Translations under genes and position numbers: made by a program
Shown here: positions 1 through 8,706 of the stretch, one piece after another
Numbering within the stretch: position 1 is the stretch's first letter
How the letters are laid out: every line of letters starts with the position of its first letter
The notes under the pieces: generated by a model
What the model was told of the DNA's origin: nothing
Databases searched by the model: none
What the model saw: only the letters and a program-made list of their open reading frames with translations
Assembly (NCBI GenBank): GCA_027618475.1
Contig: JAQCEJ010000031.1
Coordinates: forward strand, 1 to 52,046
From: Planctomycetota bacterium
GTDB lineage: Bacteria > Planctomycetota > Planctomycetia > Planctomycetales > Planctomycetaceae
Direction of reading: 5' to 3'
Length of the DNA: 52,046 nucleotides

Positions 1-294
1 CCTGCGGTGCGCCCCCGCCACCCGACCCATGGTGTTAAACCCGATCGCCCTGGGCAACGCCTCACTTGCACTGTCGGGGCGTCAACGTTTCTAATCGTCG
101 TGTGGCGAATCCATCGCATGTCGTCATCCTGAGTGAATTCGTTGCCGGTCTTTCCAACGAGACGAATCAGACCATTCACGACCAAACACCAGACAGCAAC
201 CATTGATGGCAATCTCCGGCAACGTAAGGGAGCGTTCTTCTGTTTATTTGCTATCCGGGTTTGAAATCTCGTCACCGAATTCAGGACTCTGAAC

Positions 295-726
295 ATGGCC
301 GAACTCAAAACCAGACCGACAAAAGCGAGTGCCGTCGCGTTTGTCAAATCGATCGATGACGAAACCAGACGGAGCGACTGCCGTGAACTCCTCACGATGA
401 TGAAAGAACTCACGGGCTTCAAACCGGTCATGTGGGGCGAGAGCATCGTCGGCTTCGGCAACTATCACTACCAATACCAATCCGGCCGGGAAGGGGACTG
501 GTTCTACACCGGCTTCTCGCCGCGCAAACAGAATCTCACGATTTACATCATGTGCGGATTCCAGAAATTCCCGGCGTTGATGAAAAAACTCGGCAAACAC
601 AAGACGAGCGTCAGCTGCCTGTACATCAAACGCCTCGACGACATCGACCGCGATGTACTACGGACGTTGATAACCTCGTCAATCGAAGAAATGAAACGCG
701 TCGGCGGCGCGTGCGGGCATGAGTAA
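295..726 (+). CDS. DUF1801 domain protein
   Basis: A 143-residue soluble protein of the DUF1801 (YdhG-like) family. No biochemical role is established for this family. The diagnostic run is visible: tryptophan-glycine-glutamate near residue 47, a tyrosine-rich FGNYHYQYQSGREGDW stretch, then FSPRKQNLTIYIM and the C-terminal LGKHKTSVSCLYIKRLDDID block. The length matches the family, so the gene looks intact. The ATG at 295 follows a short AGGA (283-286). No partner gene lies close by; the DNA downstream is repeat-rich and non-coding. No signal peptide or membrane segment is visible. The family call is secure and the function unknown. Confidence 0.9.
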   Translation: MAELKTRPTKASAVAFVKSIDDETRRSDCRELLTMMKELTGFKPVMWGESIVGFGNYHYQYQSGREGDWFYTGFSPRKQNLTIYIMCGFQKFPALMKKLGKHKTSVSCLYIKRLDDIDRDVLRTLITSSIEEMKRVGGACGHE

Positions 727-896
727 ATAGTCCACCACAAGAGCCGCGCACAAAGTAAGCGGGCACCCCCAACGGCGACAGTCTGTGAATGTTCACGGAA
801 CAAAAGCGGGGCCGCAGATTTACGCAGATGAACGGAGATGTTTACTGGATGCTCCCGGAAATTCTTGAATTCATTTCAATACGCAAATTGTATTTG

Positions 897-941
897 GGTG
901 GCACCGATGACCATCGGTGTGGCGTAGCCATAAGAGGCCGG
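897..941 (-). repeat. REP-like hairpin repeat, copy 1 (inverted)
   Basis: Member of a dispersed family. The core is a 7-bp stem with a short loop, here CACCGAT/ATCGGTG, followed by GGCGTAGCC and ATAAGAGGC. Compared with the other copies both arms have changed in concert, so pairing is kept. Orientation is opposite to copies 2, 3 and 5. Confidence 0.65.
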
Positions 942-1054
942 GGCTACGCGATCCGATCGATGAGGAGGCCCTCACGCCCACTATTTTCATACCTTCTCGA
1001 CGACGGACTCTTCATCCACACCGTCGTTCGTTGAAATAGCATCAGAGAGCGATC

Positions 1055-1111
1055 GTCCGCCGATAACCAGCCTCGCACGCCTACGCCGCCCCGATTTCAT
1101 CGGGACCACCC
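1055..1111 (+). repeat. REP-like hairpin repeat, copy 2
   Basis: Contains CCCGAT-TTC-ATCGGG preceded by CAGCCTCGCACGCCTACGCC. The homology to copy 3 at 2177 extends leftward to GTCCGCCGATAACCAG, so a unit of about 57 bp was duplicated. Confidence 0.7.
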
Positions 1112-1464
1112 GGCGCTGAATTTCACCCACCAAGATCCGCGCACAAAGTAAGCGGGTTCCCAGATTCTCGTGCTTCCGCTGCCGATTCATTCATGGCTAA
1201 AAACAGACAATGCCCTTCGACTTCTGCCTTTCCTCGTGAAAATCTTAAAAAACAACTTCGGGATTGAAATTTATACTTCGGAGAGGCAGAATGACGTTGG
1301 TTGATAGATAGAATTACAAGTCTGGATAGGCAGAATGGTTTTTTGGCTATCCCTTAGTTATCCGAGTTCTTGTTGGAGTGGATTTTTGATTACAATTGTT
1401 TAAATGCGAATGTCAATATAGAGATTGCTGATCTATCACATAGCCGTAGTCGAAGGAGGAGCGT

Positions 1465-1905
1465 ATGGTCGACATCCGAGAATGGCGACAAAAACAAAAA
1501 CGATCTCAGTATCAGGCCCAAGATGAATTCGAGCGATGGGTGAAAGCCAACTGGCTTAAATTACTCTTCATTGCGGCTGTAATCTGGGGCCTGTCGTCCG
1601 GCGTCGCGTACTTGTATTTTGAATATGCTGCCGAAAGATTCGGACATCACCCAACCGAGTCTGAAAGGTTCTGGGGCATCTCGATGGTGGGTATTCTTGG
1701 TAATTCGATTGCAGCTGTCGTCTGGAATTTCTTTTCGAACGACCCAAAGTTGAAATGTCCAGTGTGTGGTGGCACACTGGAATTTGCGCGATCAACCGAA
1801 AAAGATATTCGGGAACACCAAGTCGGCGAATACGTCGTAAGCCACCGAGACATGGTGGGTGATCGATGCAGGAAATGTGGAATCTTCATCCCAGAGAATC
1901 TGTGA
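1465..1905 (+). CDS. Small membrane protein with zinc ribbon
   Basis: Not recognised as a named family. The 146-residue protein has a charged N-terminus (Lys/Gln/Arg-rich, residues 5-25), a membrane segment at about 30-55 and a second at about 69-90. Its cytoplasmic tail carries two cysteine pairs, CPVC at 98-101 and CRKC at 135-138, spaced as in a zinc ribbon. The start is well supported: AGGAGG at 1454-1459 lies five bases before the ATG. Codon use is less GC-biased than in the neighbouring metabolic genes, and the gene sits alone between two repeat-laden spacers, which may point to acquisition. A sensor or membrane-tethered nucleic-acid or protein binder is possible, but the sequence does not decide. 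Confidence 0.75.
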   Translation: MVDIREWRQKQKRSQYQAQDEFERWVKANWLKLLFIAAVIWGLSSGVAYLYFEYAAERFGHHPTESERFWGISMVGILGNSIAAVVWNFFSNDPKLKCPVCGGTLEFARSTEKDIREHQVGEYVVSHRDMVGDRCRKCGIFIPENL

Positions 1906-2176
1906 TTCAGTCGCGATAGGAGTCGCCAGGTGGCCCACACGCCCCTGCGTGGTAGTGCCTTTGGCACAAGAAGCACGTCATTCTCCCCTCGACGGACGAT
2001 TAACATCCCAAGTGACCTTCGGGGCTGCCATGCGAATGGATCGAAGAAATAATCGAGACGGTTTTGGTGGCATCGAACGAATAACAGCAGCGTCTTGTCG
2101 CTCCGCGACACACACGCAGGGGCGTGTGTGCCACCCACGAGAATCCTTTCGAAGTTGTCGGGGGGACAGGGGATTG

Positions 2177-2239
2177 TCCGTCGATAACCAGCCTCGCACG
2201 GCTGCGCCGCCCCGATTTCATCGGGGCCACCCCGCGCTC
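2177..2239 (+). repeat. REP-like hairpin repeat, copy 3
   Basis: The full-length form of the family: GTCCGTCGATAACCAG, then CCTCGCACGGCTGCGCCG, then the stem-loop CCCCGAT-TTC-ATCGGGG and GCCACCC. It closely matches copy 2 along its length and copy 5 in the core. Confidence 0.7.
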
Positions 2240-2343
2240 CGCGATTTTTCGATTTCGTCTAACGCGGCTTACGACCTGACGATTGATCGTATGGGCTAGC
2301 GCTCCGCGATGCGTCGCGGCTAAACGGATGCGTCTGCGTCGCA

Positions 2344-2376
2344 AATTGTCAATTATCAATTGTCAATTATCAATTG
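2344..2376. repeat. 14-bp tandem repeat next to the oxidoreductase stop
   Basis: Units of AATTGTCAATTATC repeated about 2.4 times, AT-rich and partly self-complementary. It begins immediately after the stop codon of the oxidoreductase on the minus strand, so it would form the 3' end of that transcript. There is no uridine tract typical of an intrinsic terminator. Confidence 0.75.
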
Positions 2377-2377
2377 C

Positions 2378-3676
2378 CTACAACGTCCATCCTTCGCGGT
2401 ACTCACGTTTGATGAACTGATCGGCCTCGGGGCAGTTCGGGGCTTGCATGGCGTCGGCGTCCCATTCGAGCCGTTTTTGTCCGGCGCGGTATGAGACGTT
2501 GCCGAGATGGCCGATCTCGGTGAGGATGACGCCGTAGGTGAACGGCGACATCGTGCGTGAGCCGGTTTTGATCGATTCGATCCATTCTTTGTGGTGGCCG
2601 ATCGAATCGGGGATCGTCTGGGCGATCGCTTTTTCTTCTTTACCGGTGTTCATGAAGACCTTGCGGGTGCCGTAGTCAGCAAGCAAGCGACCGTCTTCAC
2701 CTTCGAAGAGGACCGCCGAACCCTTGCCGTATTCTTCGGCTCCGTCGGGCATTCCGCCGCCGTGATGCCAGGTCATGTGGACGGCGGGTAGCAGTCCGCG
2801 AGCGGGGAACTCGTATTCGACTTTCAGCTTGCTCGGCGTGTCGTTGTCTCCCTCGTAATTTTTCGATCCCTCGGCGGTAATGACTTCGGGCAGCGTGAGG
2901 TTGAGCGCCCAGACCGGCAGGTCGACGTAATGGCAGACGAAGTCGGCGAGCGTTCCGCCACCGAAATCCCACCACCAGCGCCAATTGAAGTGGAAGCTCG
3001 ACTCGTCGTACGGACGATACGGAGCAGGGCCGAGCCAGAGATCGTAATGGACGTGCTTCGGCGGAGTCGATTCTTTGGACCGTTTACCGGGAGCGACCGT
3101 CCCGCCATGCCAGACATGGACACGGCGAATGGGGCCGATCACCCCTCCTTGAATCGCCTCGACCACTCGGCGATAGTTCGATTCGGAGTGAATCTGATTT
3201 CCCATTTGCGTCGGGACGCCGGCCTGGATTGCCAGATCGCGGAGCACGCGAGCTTCGTAGATCGAATGCGTCAGCGGCTTCTCGCAATACGTCGGCAATT
3301 TCTTGCGCAGCGCCGTCGCGACCGGAATGGCATGCATGTGATCGGGAGTGCTGACCACCACGCCGTCGAGATCGTTCATTTCGAGGAGGTCGAGACAGTT
3401 GTTGAATTTTTTCGCGTCGGGATAACTCGCTGCCGCCTTATCGAGCCGCATGTCGTCGATGTCGCACAAGGCGACGATGTTCTCGCTCGAAACGCCCGAG
3501 AGGTTCGAGCCGCCGCGTCCGTCGACGCCGATGACGCCCAGCCGCAATTTTTCGTTCGCGCTCGTGGTGTCGTCGGCGAGCAGAATACGCGAACTTAACA
3601 TTGAAGCGGCGGGAATCGCCGTCCCCGCGGCAAGCGCTTTGCGGATAAAGTCTCGGCGATTGACATGGCGTGACAT
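2378..3676 (-). CDS. Tat-exported GFO/IDH/MocA family oxidoreductase
   Basis: An NAD(P)-dependent oxidoreductase of the GFO/IDH/MocA family, expected to act on a sugar or inositol-like substrate. I chose the ATG at 3676 because it begins with a twin-arginine signal (N-R-R-D-F-I, residues 6-11) and an alanine-rich stretch, and is preceded by GAAAGGG. Upstream in-frame ATG/GTG codons would bury the signal. The Rossmann loop LGVIGVDGRGG lies near residues 46-56 and the family's CEKPL motif at about 131-135; the C-terminal half carries the typical WWWDFGGGTLADFVCHY stretch. Planctomycetes carry many such paralogues. The substrate cannot be named. It is transcribed away from the signalling gene upstream, with 118 bases between them. 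Confidence 0.9.
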   Translation of the reverse strand: MSRHVNRRDFIRKALAAGTAIPAASMLSSRILLADDTTSANEKLRLGVIGVDGRGGSNLSGVSSENIVALCDIDDMRLDKAAASYPDAKKFNNCLDLLEMNDLDGVVVSTPDHMHAIPVATALRKKLPTYCEKPLTHSIYEARVLRDLAIQAGVPTQMGNQIHSESNYRRVVEAIQGGVIGPIRRVHVWHGGTVAPGKRSKESTPPKHVHYDLWLGPAPYRPYDESSFHFNWRWWWDFGGGTLADFVCHYVDLPVWALNLTLPEVITAEGSKNYEGDNDTPSKLKVEYEFPARGLLPAVHMTWHHGGGMPDGAEEYGKGSAVLFEGEDGRLLADYGTRKVFMNTGKEEKAIAQTIPDSIGHHKEWIESIKTGSRTMSPFTYGVILTEIGHLGNVSYRAGQKRLEWDADAMQAPNCPEADQFIKREYREGWTL

Positions 3677-3794
3677 GGGAATACCCTTTCTCATGGGGAT
3701 TTCAACAATCGGAAAATGATGGTCTTCGTCACACCGATTATAAACCATGAGCGCGTAAAACGCGAGCGAAAGGAGACCGTCGCCGGGGAGTTGG

Positions 3795-5543
3795 TCAGGT
3801 TTTCTGAACTTGACCTTCGGGGACTTCTGCCGGAGGGGAGACCGCTTTTTCGACTTCGGCGAGCAATTGATCGAGCCGAAACGGTTTGAAGAGGACCGAC
3901 TTGCAGCCGGCCTGGCGTGTCTTCACCAGCGAATGGGCCGCGTCGTAGCCATAGCCCGTCATCATGATGATCGGCAGATGCTCGTGGATATCGCGCAGGC
4001 GACAGAAGCATTCGTAGCCGTTCATATCGGGAAGCCGGATGTCGGCGATGACGGCGTCGTAATGAAAACTGCGGACCATCAGGCAGGCGTCTTCGCCGCT
4101 GTGGGACGTTTCGACTTCGCAACCGTAGCGGCCGAGCAATTCGTGAGCCGCACGTCGGACCGATTCGTCGCTGTCGACGACGAGAATGCGTTTTTTGCGG
4201 AGCTTAGGACGCTCGGGTCGCGAGGGGATCGACGGATTCGCCATCTTGGGCGTCATCGTTTCGCCGACTTTTTGAATCAACTGTTTAATCGCCCGCGTAT
4301 GTTTGAGAATTTTCTGCAGGCGTTCGGAGACGCTCGATTCGTGCCCGATGTAACGTTCGAGAATCCACGTGGTATCGTTGAGAATTTCATCGACGGGGTG
4401 GGCGACTTCCTGCATGACCATTTCGGTGCTTGCCGTCGCCGTCGACATCTTTTCGACGACCAGAAGTTCGAGCGTATTCAAGGCGACGGCGACTTCGCGC
4501 GAGAACAATTCGAGGAATTGCAGATCCTGTTCGTCGAATCCCCCCGACATGGGGCTCTCGACATTGAACGTGCCGAGAATGTCTTCGTGCAGATACAGCG
4601 GAACGGTCAGCGAACTGCGGGCTCCCGGTGCTCCCGGAAGATACAGCGGATCGTTGCCGGTGTCTTCGCAAAGGTAGCTCTTTCCGGTTGCGGCGACGAA
4701 ACCGGTCACGCCGTTTCCTTGCGGGTCGGCGAACAGTTCGCGGTTGGCCGCTTCGGGATTCATCCCGACAGTCAGCAGCGGTTGCAGCTTTTTCGTTTCC
4801 TGTTCGAGCAGGCGAATTTCGACGGTATCGAACTCGAGCAGATCTTTCGTGTAATGCAGAATCTTCGCCTTGAGCAGTTCGATACGCTCTTGCAGCGACA
4901 TCTGCAGAATTTCCTGCGGCGAGAGATCGCCCAAATCGAGACCCGCCTGATAGACGGCGTTGAGCTTCTGTCGTTGCAGCACTTCGACCGTCACATCGCG
5001 CACGAGCACGATCAGAGAACAGCCGTGCGACGAGCCGTCGACCGCCAGGGGAACCGCTTCGATGGCGAAGTACGACTTATCGCCGACGTGTAACGTGCTG
5101 CGCGTCGATTCGCCGGAACCGAGAGCAGAATGAAACGGACAGAAGTCGGGTCCGAGAATTTCAGGAGTGCCAAAGGCATCGTAAAAATGTTTGCCGATGG
5201 GGATGGTCTCGCTGTTCGTCAACGAGATGAAGGCGCTGTTGCTCCACAGAATTTTCTGTTGGGAATCGAGCAGCACCACTCCTTCGGGAATGAGATTGAG
5301 CAAACCGGCCGATTGCCACAATAAGCCCGACGGGTCGGTCGACGGACCGAGCGTAAATACGCCCGAAACCTCTCCGTGACTCAGTTCTTCGATGTCCTGC
5401 TCCGACGTGGTATGCGGGACGACATCGAAGTGAGATTTCAGATTCTCGACGATCCCCTCGGTGAGAGGGTTATTTCCGCCGCAAATCAGAATTCGCGGGC
5501 GCTTTGCAAGATCGTCGGATTGATTTTTTTGCGGTGCGGACAC
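3795..5543 (-). CDS. PAS-GAF-receiver signalling protein lacking a kinase domain
   Basis: A 582-residue cytoplasmic signalling protein. In order: an N-terminal segment resembling a degenerate receiver or Rossmann fold (RPRILICGG, about 16-65), a PAS domain (about 80-195), a GAF domain (about 225-370), a helical segment resembling a histidine-kinase dimerisation region (about 375-440, EVAHPVDEILND), and a C-terminal receiver (about 453-575). The receiver has the acidic pair after ILVVD, the phospho-acceptor in IADIRLPD, the threonine in MMTG and the lysine in FKPF. No HATPase domain follows the helical region, so it cannot phosphorylate itself in the usual way. The start is GTG with no strong Shine-Dalgarno; the next in-frame ATG is far inside. 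A promoter lies about 105 bases upstream. Confidence 0.88.
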   Translation of the reverse strand: MSAPQKNQSDDLAKRPRILICGGNNPLTEGIVENLKSHFDVVPHTTSEQDIEELSHGEVSGVFTLGPSTDPSGLLWQSAGLLNLIPEGVVLLDSQQKILWSNSAFISLTNSETIPIGKHFYDAFGTPEILGPDFCPFHSALGSGESTRSTLHVGDKSYFAIEAVPLAVDGSSHGCSLIVLVRDVTVEVLQRQKLNAVYQAGLDLGDLSPQEILQMSLQERIELLKAKILHYTKDLLEFDTVEIRLLEQETKKLQPLLTVGMNPEAANRELFADPQGNGVTGFVAATGKSYLCEDTGNDPLYLPGAPGARSSLTVPLYLHEDILGTFNVESPMSGGFDEQDLQFLELFSREVAVALNTLELLVVEKMSTATASTEMVMQEVAHPVDEILNDTTWILERYIGHESSVSERLQKILKHTRAIKQLIQKVGETMTPKMANPSIPSRPERPKLRKKRILVVDSDESVRRAAHELLGRYGCEVETSHSGEDACLMVRSFHYDAVIADIRLPDMNGYECFCRLRDIHEHLPIIMMTGYGYDAAHSLVKTRQAGCKSVLFKPFRLDQLLAEVEKAVSPPAEVPEGQVQKT

Positions 5544-5647
5544 GGTAAGATTAACATCGGGATGAGGACGTGTCTCGGAATCGGTAAGGTAACTGATTTC
5601 GATTCGGCCGAATCATGCCCATCATTCCCCTAAGGGTATTTTTTTGA

Positions 5648-5676
5648 ATTATAGATGGTTGTTTGTCGCCAAGCAA
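5648..5676 (-). promoter_or_regulatory. Promoter for the PAS-GAF-receiver gene
   Basis: On the minus strand TTGCTT (5671-5676) is separated by 17 bases from a perfect TATAAT (5648-5653). Transcription would start near 5641 and leave an untranslated leader of about 100 bases before the GTG at 5543. The -35 box matches the consensus at only three positions, while the -10 box and spacing are ideal. Confidence 0.55.
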
Positions 5677-5836
5677 GATTCTTATGCGAGCTTTGGCAAA
5701 GTCGTGTCAACTTTTTGCGAATACCAGTGATAATGAAACCGGCACTTTGCCTTCCTTTTTCAATTCATTTTTCGATGGCGTGCCGATCGGCCTCAAGTTT
5801 CATCGCAACAGCGATCATCGAATACCGTCAGTCTTG

Positions 5837-8065
5837 TCATACTTTCCGCTTTAATCGGACATACCGGGCGATCGCCATCAGCGGAAAATAGATCGCATAC
5901 ATATGATACTTCAAATAAAACACACGCGGGAATCCGGTTCCCGTGAACCACGGTTCGTCCCACGTGCCGTCTTCTTTTTGTGTACTCAATAAATAGTGAA
6001 TGCCCCGTTCGACAACGGGAGAATCGACTTCACCCGCAGCCATCAGCCCCATCAGTGCCCAGGCCGTTTGCGACGGAGTCACCGGTCCCGTGCCACGAAG
6101 TTCTGGTTCGTCGTACGTGCGGGGCGTTTCTCCCCAACCACCGCACGATTGCTGTTTCGCCTTGAGCCACTCGGCGGCTCCTCGAATTCGACGATCGTCG
6201 GTATCGCAGCCGATGGCCGTCAATCCGACAAGCACCTGCCAGGTTCCGTAGATGTAGTTGACGCCCCAACGCCCGAACCAGCAGCGATCGGTTTCCTGGT
6301 GTTCCCAGATAAATCGAATCGCACGTTCCAGCGACTCGTCGTCAGCCGGAAAGTCGAGTTCGGCACACATTTCGAGCACGCGCCCGGCTAGATCGGCAGA
6401 ACTCGGATCGATCATCGCGTTATGATCGGCGAACGGAACCCGCGTGAGCAGTTCGCGGGTGTTGTCTTTGTCAAAGGCCCCCCAGCCTCCATCGGCACTT
6501 TGCATTCCGATAATCCACCTGGCGCCGCGGCGAATGGCTTGCAGCGTCGGCTGCATTTGATCGAGGTCAGTCAAGGCGTCTGCGACAGTATTTGCCTTAC
6601 CGCTCACAACCCCTTCGACATGACGATCGCGAGGGTCGAGACTCCAGGGATACAACAGCGGATCGGTGCGCCAATTCACGCCGTCGGCTCGCTCGGGGAG
6701 ACTACGGGCCAGAGCCAGAACGACCATCGCCGTGTCGTCGACGTCGGGATAAAACTGATTGCGAAACTCGAAGCACCAACCGGCGGGTTCCAGGTCTTTC
6801 TGCCGGATTGTCCAGTCGCCCGGTGTGCGAATTTCTTTCGCAAGCAGCCAGTCGATAGCTTTTGAAACCGCAGGATGGCGGGCGGGAACCTGAGCCTCGC
6901 GTAATGCCAGCACGCTGATCGCCGTATCCCATACGGGAGAGAGGCAGGGCTGAAACACCGTCATCTCCGATCCCTTGTGCAGCAGCAGAGACAGCGCCTT
7001 GAAGGCTTCTTGGACTTCGGGAGCATCGTCATCGTATCCGCAGCATTTCAGCGCGATGATACTCCAGATGATCGGGGGATAAATCGCCCCTAGTCCGTCG
7101 CTTTCAGGAAAACGATCGAGTACCCAACGAAGCGACCGCCGTATCGCCAGTCGACGAAGCGGCATCAGATGCAGGCGTTCGAGCGCTTTGATCGTCAGAT
7201 CGACGCCCCGAAAAATCTTCGTCCAGTTGAACCACGTTTTTCGGCTGAGTGGGTCGAGCGTCTCTGATGGCTCCATCACAGGAGAAACCGCTTCAGGAGA
7301 CGTCTGAAACAACTCGCGGATGTGTTGCTCTTCGGGAAGCGTACGTGCCGGACGATGCGCCCATAACAGACTCAACGGCACGAGAATCGTCCGCGACCAC
7401 GCCGACATCTCATGCAGATTGAATGGCATCCACGAAGGAAGCAGAACCATCTCCGGAGGAACCGCCGGGCATTGATGATACGAGAGAACCCCCAACAGCG
7501 CCATATAATATCGTGTAAAACTATTGACCTTTTCGGCACCCCCTGCGGCGAGAATCGCTTCGCGGGTGCGAATCATTTCTTCGGATTCGATATCGAATCC
7601 CGCAATCTTCATTCCCCAGTACGCTTTAACCGACGCACTGATTTCGAGCGGTCCGCCGGGATAAATCGCCCAGCCCCCCGTTGCCAACTGGCGTTTTCGA
7701 ATCGCCTCGGCCAGTTCCTTCACCAGCGGGTCGTTTCCCCGATTGAGGAAGACATAAAGCAGAATCGTTTCCGATTCGAGAATCGTATCCCCTTCGAGTT
7801 GGCCGACCCAGTACCCTTCGGGATGCTGTCGATCGATCAGGTAACCGGTCGTCCGCTCGATGGCGGTTTTCAATTGCTCTCGAATGTCGGATGTCGACGA
7901 AGAGCCAATGTCAGCGCGATGCCGCAAATTTTCGGGGAGGGGCAACGGCGAAGCATCGCCGAAATCGGGAGAAACGCCACTCGAAGATGTCGTCTCTAAA
8001 GAGTGGGGGAGGGAAATATCAAAACGCATGCGATAGGCATCCGAGCCCAGGCGACCTGAATTCAT
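5837..8065 (-). CDS. shc: Squalene-hopene cyclase
   Basis: Cyclises squalene to hopene/hopanol, the first committed step of hopanoid synthesis, as a monotopic membrane enzyme. The catalytic acid motif is present as DVDDTAMV (near residue 440), and several QW repeats are visible (QHPEGYW, QSADGGWGAFD, QQSCGGWGE, QKEDGTWDEPW). The ORF opens further upstream with a TTG at 8116, but the ATG at 8065 has a weak purine stretch ahead; an ATG at 8029 is also possible. With the 8065 start the protein is about 742 residues, longer than many bacterial enzymes because of a roughly 70-residue polar N-terminal extension. No other hopanoid (hpn) gene is adjacent. It is read toward the signalling gene, with a 290-base gap. 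Confidence 0.95.
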   Translation of the reverse strand: MNSGRLGSDAYRMRFDISLPHSLETTSSSGVSPDFGDASPLPLPENLRHRADIGSSSTSDIREQLKTAIERTTGYLIDRQHPEGYWVGQLEGDTILESETILLYVFLNRGNDPLVKELAEAIRKRQLATGGWAIYPGGPLEISASVKAYWGMKIAGFDIESEEMIRTREAILAAGGAEKVNSFTRYYMALLGVLSYHQCPAVPPEMVLLPSWMPFNLHEMSAWSRTILVPLSLLWAHRPARTLPEEQHIRELFQTSPEAVSPVMEPSETLDPLSRKTWFNWTKIFRGVDLTIKALERLHLMPLRRLAIRRSLRWVLDRFPESDGLGAIYPPIIWSIIALKCCGYDDDAPEVQEAFKALSLLLHKGSEMTVFQPCLSPVWDTAISVLALREAQVPARHPAVSKAIDWLLAKEIRTPGDWTIRQKDLEPAGWCFEFRNQFYPDVDDTAMVVLALARSLPERADGVNWRTDPLLYPWSLDPRDRHVEGVVSGKANTVADALTDLDQMQPTLQAIRRGARWIIGMQSADGGWGAFDKDNTRELLTRVPFADHNAMIDPSSADLAGRVLEMCAELDFPADDESLERAIRFIWEHQETDRCWFGRWGVNYIYGTWQVLVGLTAIGCDTDDRRIRGAAEWLKAKQQSCGGWGETPRTYDEPELRGTGPVTPSQTAWALMGLMAAGEVDSPVVERGIHYLLSTQKEDGTWDEPWFTGTGFPRVFYLKYHMYAIYFPLMAIARYVRLKRKV

Positions 8066-8176
8066 TTCAGGGCTTTCTAAAATTATCTTGACCGTTCGAT
8101 CCCTGGTCGATGTCAAACGAACGGTCGACCGATTTCGGCGACCGTTCCGGGGGGTTCCATCCCGTTAAGGGGGGGC

Positions 8177-8206
8177 ATACTATGCGAGCCCGCCGTTTTG
8201 TTGCAA
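8177..8206 (-). promoter_or_regulatory. Possible promoter for squalene-hopene cyclase
   Basis: TTGCAA (8201-8206) and TAGTAT (8177-8182) on the minus strand with an 18-base spacer. Each box matches four of six consensus positions. An inverted repeat AACGGTC/GACCGTT (8120-8126 and 8140-8146) lies just downstream and could be an operator or a structure in the leader. Confidence 0.35.
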
Positions 8207-8296
8207 GTCCTTTATTTTCAACTGTTGTCGCATGGAAGTCGCGGTCGTTGATAGGTGAAGAACTTGGTCAAAATTTGATTCTCTGCCATAATTTCT

Positions 8297-8326
8297 TTGA
8301 CAAAGTGACGGGGGATGCGATAGAAT
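8297..8326 (+). promoter_or_regulatory. Strong sigma70-like promoter upstream of the BON gene
   Basis: A perfect TTGACA (8297-8302), an 18-base spacer, and TAGAAT (8321-8326, five of six). The palindrome CCCGCGCGGG sits at the predicted transcription start (about 8328-8337). The BON gene begins about 370 bases downstream, so the transcript would have a long leader or carry a small gene first (see 8358). Confidence 0.55.
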
Positions 8327-8357
8327 CCCCGCGCGGGTCCATAGAATTGGTCCTGAA

Positions 8358-8621
8358 ATGAGTATCGCATCGATTTTCGCGTACTCCGGAAAAGAGAGTT
8401 CGCGAAACAGATTTATGAATTCGGCAGACGTGCGAATCGCCTGCCAACGTGCCATAAATGCTTGGCGCCTGAGCGTACTCGATAGCGTGAGTGCCACGAC
8501 CGGCCTCACTTCCATGGAGGAGTCTTTGCTCTTTGCAGTAACGATGCTGCCTCCCAGAGTGTATTTTCGCCCAGGTTCTAATCGGCGGTGTATCAGACAA
8601 TTCCCGATGCTGTCCTTTTGA
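8358..8621 (+). CDS. Possible small protein, unrecognised
   Basis: An 87-codon frame that starts about 25 bases after the predicted start site of the promoter at 8297. It has no good Shine-Dalgarno sequence and resembles no family I know. The middle (ADVRIACQRAINAW and the SMEESLLFAVTM stretch) could be helical, but the C-terminal third looks like random reading. It may be only a leader region. Low confidence as a gene. Confidence 0.25.
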   Translation: MSIASIFAYSGKESSRNRFMNSADVRIACQRAINAWRLSVLDSVSATTGLTSMEESLLFAVTMLPPRVYFRPGSNRRCIRQFPMLSF

Positions 8622-8706
8622 TTGCCAGAATACGGCGGCGAAGGATATGGGATCCCCTGAGAACAACCGATTAAAACCCCCTCGGAGACAGCAGGAGGCC
8701 TACAAA

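Larger units (their letters stand above)
727..1464. other. Gene-free repeat-bearing spacer
   Basis: No convincing gene. It holds two copies of a short dispersed repeat containing GCGCACAAAGTAAGCGGG (732-769 and 1126-1163). It also has a fragment GCCGCAGATTTACGCAGATG (from 811) that recurs inverted near 11500-11524, and two copies of the REP-like hairpin family listed separately. An open frame at 789-1034 is built almost wholly from these repeats and is not believable as a protein. The stretch 1195-1440 is more AT-rich and may carry the promoter of the next gene, but I see no clear -35/-10 pair. Confidence 0.6.
1906..2377. other. Gene-free spacer with inverted repeats
   Basis: No credible gene. 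GTGGCCCACACGCCCCTGCG (from 1930) and its near-perfect reverse complement (2113-2134) are inverted copies about 180 bp apart, and each is itself a hairpin (CACACGC/GCGTGTG). REP-like copy 3 and a short tandem repeat near 2344 are listed separately. Confidence 0.6.

Noticed and set aside
789-1034. 81-codon frame in the first spacer
   Set aside because: Composed mainly of dispersed repeats, with no ribosome site.
1859-2299. 146-codon frame overlapping the zinc-ribbon gene end
   Set aside because: Runs through inverted repeats and REP-like copy 3; composition is not protein-like.
3810-5093. 427-codon frame opposite the PAS-GAF-receiver gene
   Set aside because: The opposite strand has clear domains; this frame exists because of third-position codon bias.
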